Source: Collimonas sp. OK242 (lineage in GTDB: Bacteria; Pseudomonadota; Gammaproteobacteria; Burkholderiales; Burkholderiaceae_D). From it: a stretch of DNA of 64,000 bases. Both the position numbers and the translations under genes were made by a program. The notes under the pieces are model-generated. The model did not search any database, was not told the origin of the DNA, and was given only the letters and a program-made list of their open reading frames with translations. The stretch is from NCBI RefSeq assembly GCF_900107095.1, contig NZ_FNOR01000020.1, positions 1-64,000 on the forward strand, written 5' to 3'. Of the stretch, positions 61,665 through 64,000 are shown one piece after another (the first letter of the stretch is position 1; each line of letters opens with the position of its first letter).

Positions 61665-64000
61665 CTACCCAAGCGGTACATGATCGTATTTCAGATATTC
61701 CTCGAATACGCCCAGCGTATTGGCCCGCGTTACCTGCACCGCATAGCCGTCTGCGCCTGCGATAAATACGGTCTGCCGGGGACCATCGGTGAAATTTCCT
61801 GGCTTTCCACCGCTATCGCTGGCTGTCTGCTGCAGACGCTTTGACACGGCATCGACCTGGTCGGCGGACAGGCTGTTGACCCAATTCCGGATCTGATCAG
61901 GCGTCATTTTCTTGAGCTGGGCGAATTTCGCCAGGAATGGTATCTGACTCGCTCCCGCAGCATCCGAGATGACACTTCCTTGTTTGCTCAGCGCATCCGC
62001 AGCGACGTCGTCGTAGCCGGCCGACTTCAAAAAACGTTTAGATGCAGTTTCATACTTGTGCGCATCTTTATTCGCTTCGTAAATTGCCTTGCCGACCACC
62101 CCGACCGCAGTCACCCCCAGGCCGACCGGTCCGAGCCAGGCGGCAGCGCCAAACGCCGGCGCCACCGTCAATGCGCCGCCAACGGCAGTCGTCGCTGAAA
62201 GCGCCGCATTGGCGCCATCTTGCTGAGTACCGATACCGAATGTCGACCTTACCGCGCTGACGCCGTCGAGCACCGTCGACACGCCCGCAATCAGGTCACC
62301 CGCAGACGCACGGCCGGCCATCTTCCACTCGCCGCCAAATTGCCCCATCAGCGAATTCTTGTCGATGCGGCCCAAACCGACCAGCACTTCGACGTTCTTT
62401 TGGACGAAGCCCGACGAGTCGACCAGCAGCTTGAGACTGTTCTGCGGGTCGGACGGATCGGCGTTGAATTTGTTGTCCGAATTGATGAGACTGGCGCTGG
62501 CAAAGACCACGGCAACACCGCGCAGCAATTGACCCGGCACCGTGACTTTATTGAAAGTCTTGGATAGCGTTGCGTCGGTGCTGAGCGTCTTGTTAAGGTT
62601 TTGCAGCGCCGCATCCGCGCCGTCCGGCGTCCGGGTTTCAGCAATATTGTCGGCAGCCCCCTGCACCGCTTTGATGGCTTTGTCGAGGTCGCTCTGCGTC
62701 ACGCCCAACAGTCGCGCAAAAGGCTCGCCATGCAAGCTGTTGATCGCCCGCTTGGCTTGCTCGACGCTCACAGGATCGTGGAGGTCGACCCCTTGCAGTT
62801 GGCTAAGTACATTGCGGCGCAAGTAGGCAGAGGCGATCTCGCTGGAGTACTTGCGTCCGATGTCGCCGATCTTCGACAAGGCGAACAAGTCAGCCATATC
62901 CTTGGCGTGTGACGCATCCGTCAAATTCGGATCGGCCTGAATCGCGGTGGAAATGGCCAAGCCTGCGGACGGATCGCTGACGATCGCCTGCAACGCCGGA
63001 TCGACCATTGCCCGCGTCACCGACGTCTGCGGCGTCTGGTTGACTGCGATCATTTGCGCAGTCAGCTGGTTGCCATCGGCTACAATCTGCTGGCGCAGCT
63101 TGTCTTCGTCAGCTTGCCAACCGGGTCCCTTCTTGGTGCGATAGTCGGCGACAGCCTGATTGAGCTGTTGCGGTGTCATACCGGCGCCGAGGTTCTGCAC
63201 CAGCCAGGATATCTCGGCATCGTGCTGCGCCAGCTTCGTGACGTCAGCCGTGACAACTCCCTTGAATTGCTGCATGCCGTCTATCACGACCTTCATTACG
63301 CCATTGCCATCGAGCCCCGCTGCCTGCATGCGCTTGACTAGATCAAGGGTCGGCTGCGGGTTGGCGCCGCGAGCGATATTTTTCTGGTCCCGCAACGCGA
63401 TGCCGTCATTGATGATCTGGACCACACCGTCCGGTTTCTGTCCGTCCATCTTGATGGCTCCCGCCAGCGCGATTGCGTAAGCGGGGTCCGCGCCGGCAGC
63501 GATCGCGTCGCGCACTGCATCGCTGTTCCAGGCTCCGGTCGCGGCAAGCCGCACTATCGCATTATCGCCTTGCGTACTGCCCGCGATGCGCCCTGACAAA
63601 TTCATCAAGACAGTCATTCCTTGAGTCCCGAATAGCGAAAAAGCACTGTGCTCCGGATCCTTGTAGAAAGTTTCATAAGCGGACACGGCACGCTCAACCA
63701 GCGCGCCAGCCATTGTTTTATCCAAACCCTGCGTCGCCTGATCCACCCGCCTGATCGCCGCTACAGTTTGTCCCTGGGGCAATACTCCATTCTCAGGCTT
63801 CTGCGTAATCGGCTGGTTGGCCCACGCCGCGACAGCGTCCAACATATCCTGCGCATGCGGGTCGGCCAGCAACGCGTCCTTTACATCCTGCGGCGCATTG
63901 GCATAGCCGGCACTGAACGTTCTCATCATTTGAAGCGGATCGCTCTGCGCCCGAACGCCGGTGACGATCGCTTGCACCTGGCGGCCGATGCGCACCTGGG
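61665..64000 (-). CDS. very large protein of unknown function (N-terminus outside window)
   Basis: At least 778 codons are open to the right edge, so the start is missing. The visible part is helical and Asp/Ala/Gln-rich, with repeated short units. A Gly/Ala-rich hydrophobic region (AAWLGPVGLGVTAVGVVGKA, about 160-180 residues before the end) comes before a polar C-terminal domain ending EEYLKYDHVPLG. The layout, a long helical body and a late hydrophobic hairpin, matches the protein at 57182-60883, suggesting distant paralogues or partners. No enzyme motif seen. Confidence 0.6.
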   Translation of the reverse strand, partial: QVRIGRQVQAIVTGVRAQSDPLQMMRTFSAGYANAPQDVKDALLADPHAQDMLDAVAAWANQPITQKPENGVLPQGQTVAAIRRVDQATQGLDKTMAGALVERAVSAYETFYKDPEHSAFSLFGTQGMTVLMNLSGRIAGSTQGDNAIVRLAATGAWNSDAVRDAIAAGADPAYAIALAGAIKMDGQKPDGVVQIINDGIALRDQKNIARGANPQPTLDLVKRMQAAGLDGNGVMKVVIDGMQQFKGVVTADVTKLAQHDAEISWLVQNLGAGMTPQQLNQAVADYRTKKGPGWQADEDKLRQQIVADGNQLTAQMIAVNQTPQTSVTRAMVDPALQAIVSDPSAGLAISTAIQADPNLTDASHAKDMADLFALSKIGDIGRKYSSEIASAYLRRNVLSQLQGVDLHDPVSVEQAKRAINSLHGEPFARLLGVTQSDLDKAIKAVQGAADNIAETRTPDGADAALQNLNKTLSTDATLSKTFNKVTVPGQLLRGVAVVFASASLINSDNKFNADPSDPQNSLKLLVDSSGFVQKNVEVLVGLGRIDKNSLMGQFGGEWKMAGRASAGDLIAGVSTVLDGVSAVRSTFGIGTQQDGANAALSATTAVGGALTVAPAFGAAAWLGPVGLGVTAVGVVGKAIYEANKDAHKYETASKRFLKSAGYDDVAADALSKQGSVISDAAGASQIPFLAKFAQLKKMTPDQIRNWVNSLSADQVDAVSKRLQQTASDSGGKPGNFTDGPRQTVFIAGADGYAVQVTRANTLGVFEEYLKYDHVPLG

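Noticed and set aside
1-64000. CRISPR array, insertion sequence, prophage or integron
   Set aside because: No regularly spaced repeats, transposase, integrase or phage structural genes were seen anywhere in the window.

Overview
The window is chromosomal DNA of a betaproteobacterium, most likely Oxalobacteraceae and plausibly Collimonas or a close relative. This rests on the moderately high GC content, betaproteobacterial protein types (class I fumarase, nrdR next to glyA, minor pilins beside ribD, a RibBA with a degenerate second half) and a complete tol-pal operon ending at tRNA-Lys. The genus is inference. I saw no insertion sequence, integrase, prophage, CRISPR array or rRNA.

Layout. 0-5 kb: truncated acs, an EamA transporter, fumA, murI and tRNA-His. 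4.5-9.7 kb: cfa between two LysE-family exporters, a glyoxalase-gene remnant, and an aldo/keto reductase with its TetR regulator opposite a DUF4336 gene. 9.8-15.4 kb: a secreted M14 peptidase, a GMC oxidoreductase, a small ORF under a LexA box, a Pro/Tyr repeat protein and a membrane protein. 15.4-21.1 kb: ribE, ribD, pilW, fimT, nrdR, and glyA with a ZTP riboswitch leader. 21.1-25.1 kb: TonB-dependent receptor, ydfG, ybgC. 25.4-30.3 kb: tolQ-tolR-tolA-tolB-pal-cpoB, then tRNA-Lys. 30.7-38.4 kb: pirin, then a long minus-strand set (isochorismatase-like hydrolase, amidohydrolase, two XapX/DUF1427 paralogues, DUF1275, a DedA-rhodanese fusion, LysR) facing a quinone oxidoreductase. 38.4-43.7 kb: two multihaem cytochromes c, small envelope proteins, type II NADH dehydrogenase and a universal stress protein. 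43.7-49.6 kb: a histidine kinase with two response regulators, a cysteine-repeat periplasmic protein and an FMN glutamate-synthase-like protein. 49.7-56.1 kb: maiA-like GST, FAH-family hydrolase, aminotransferase, nusB, ribH, ribBA and dusA. 56.1-64 kb: a GNAT gene broken by a stop codon, then two very large proteins of unknown function on either side of a zinc-ribbon membrane protein.

Shared functions. Riboflavin synthesis is split between two loci (ribD/ribE and ribBA/ribH/nusB). Envelope integrity is served by tol-pal, cfa and murI. Electron transfer is served by NDH-2 and the cytochrome pair. The least explained parts are the LexA-box ORF near 14.0 kb, the cysteine-repeat protein at 47.2 kb and the large-protein region from 57 kb to the right edge. 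Many starts were moved inward from the longest open frame because a Shine-Dalgarno match, a signal peptide or family length supports the internal codon.
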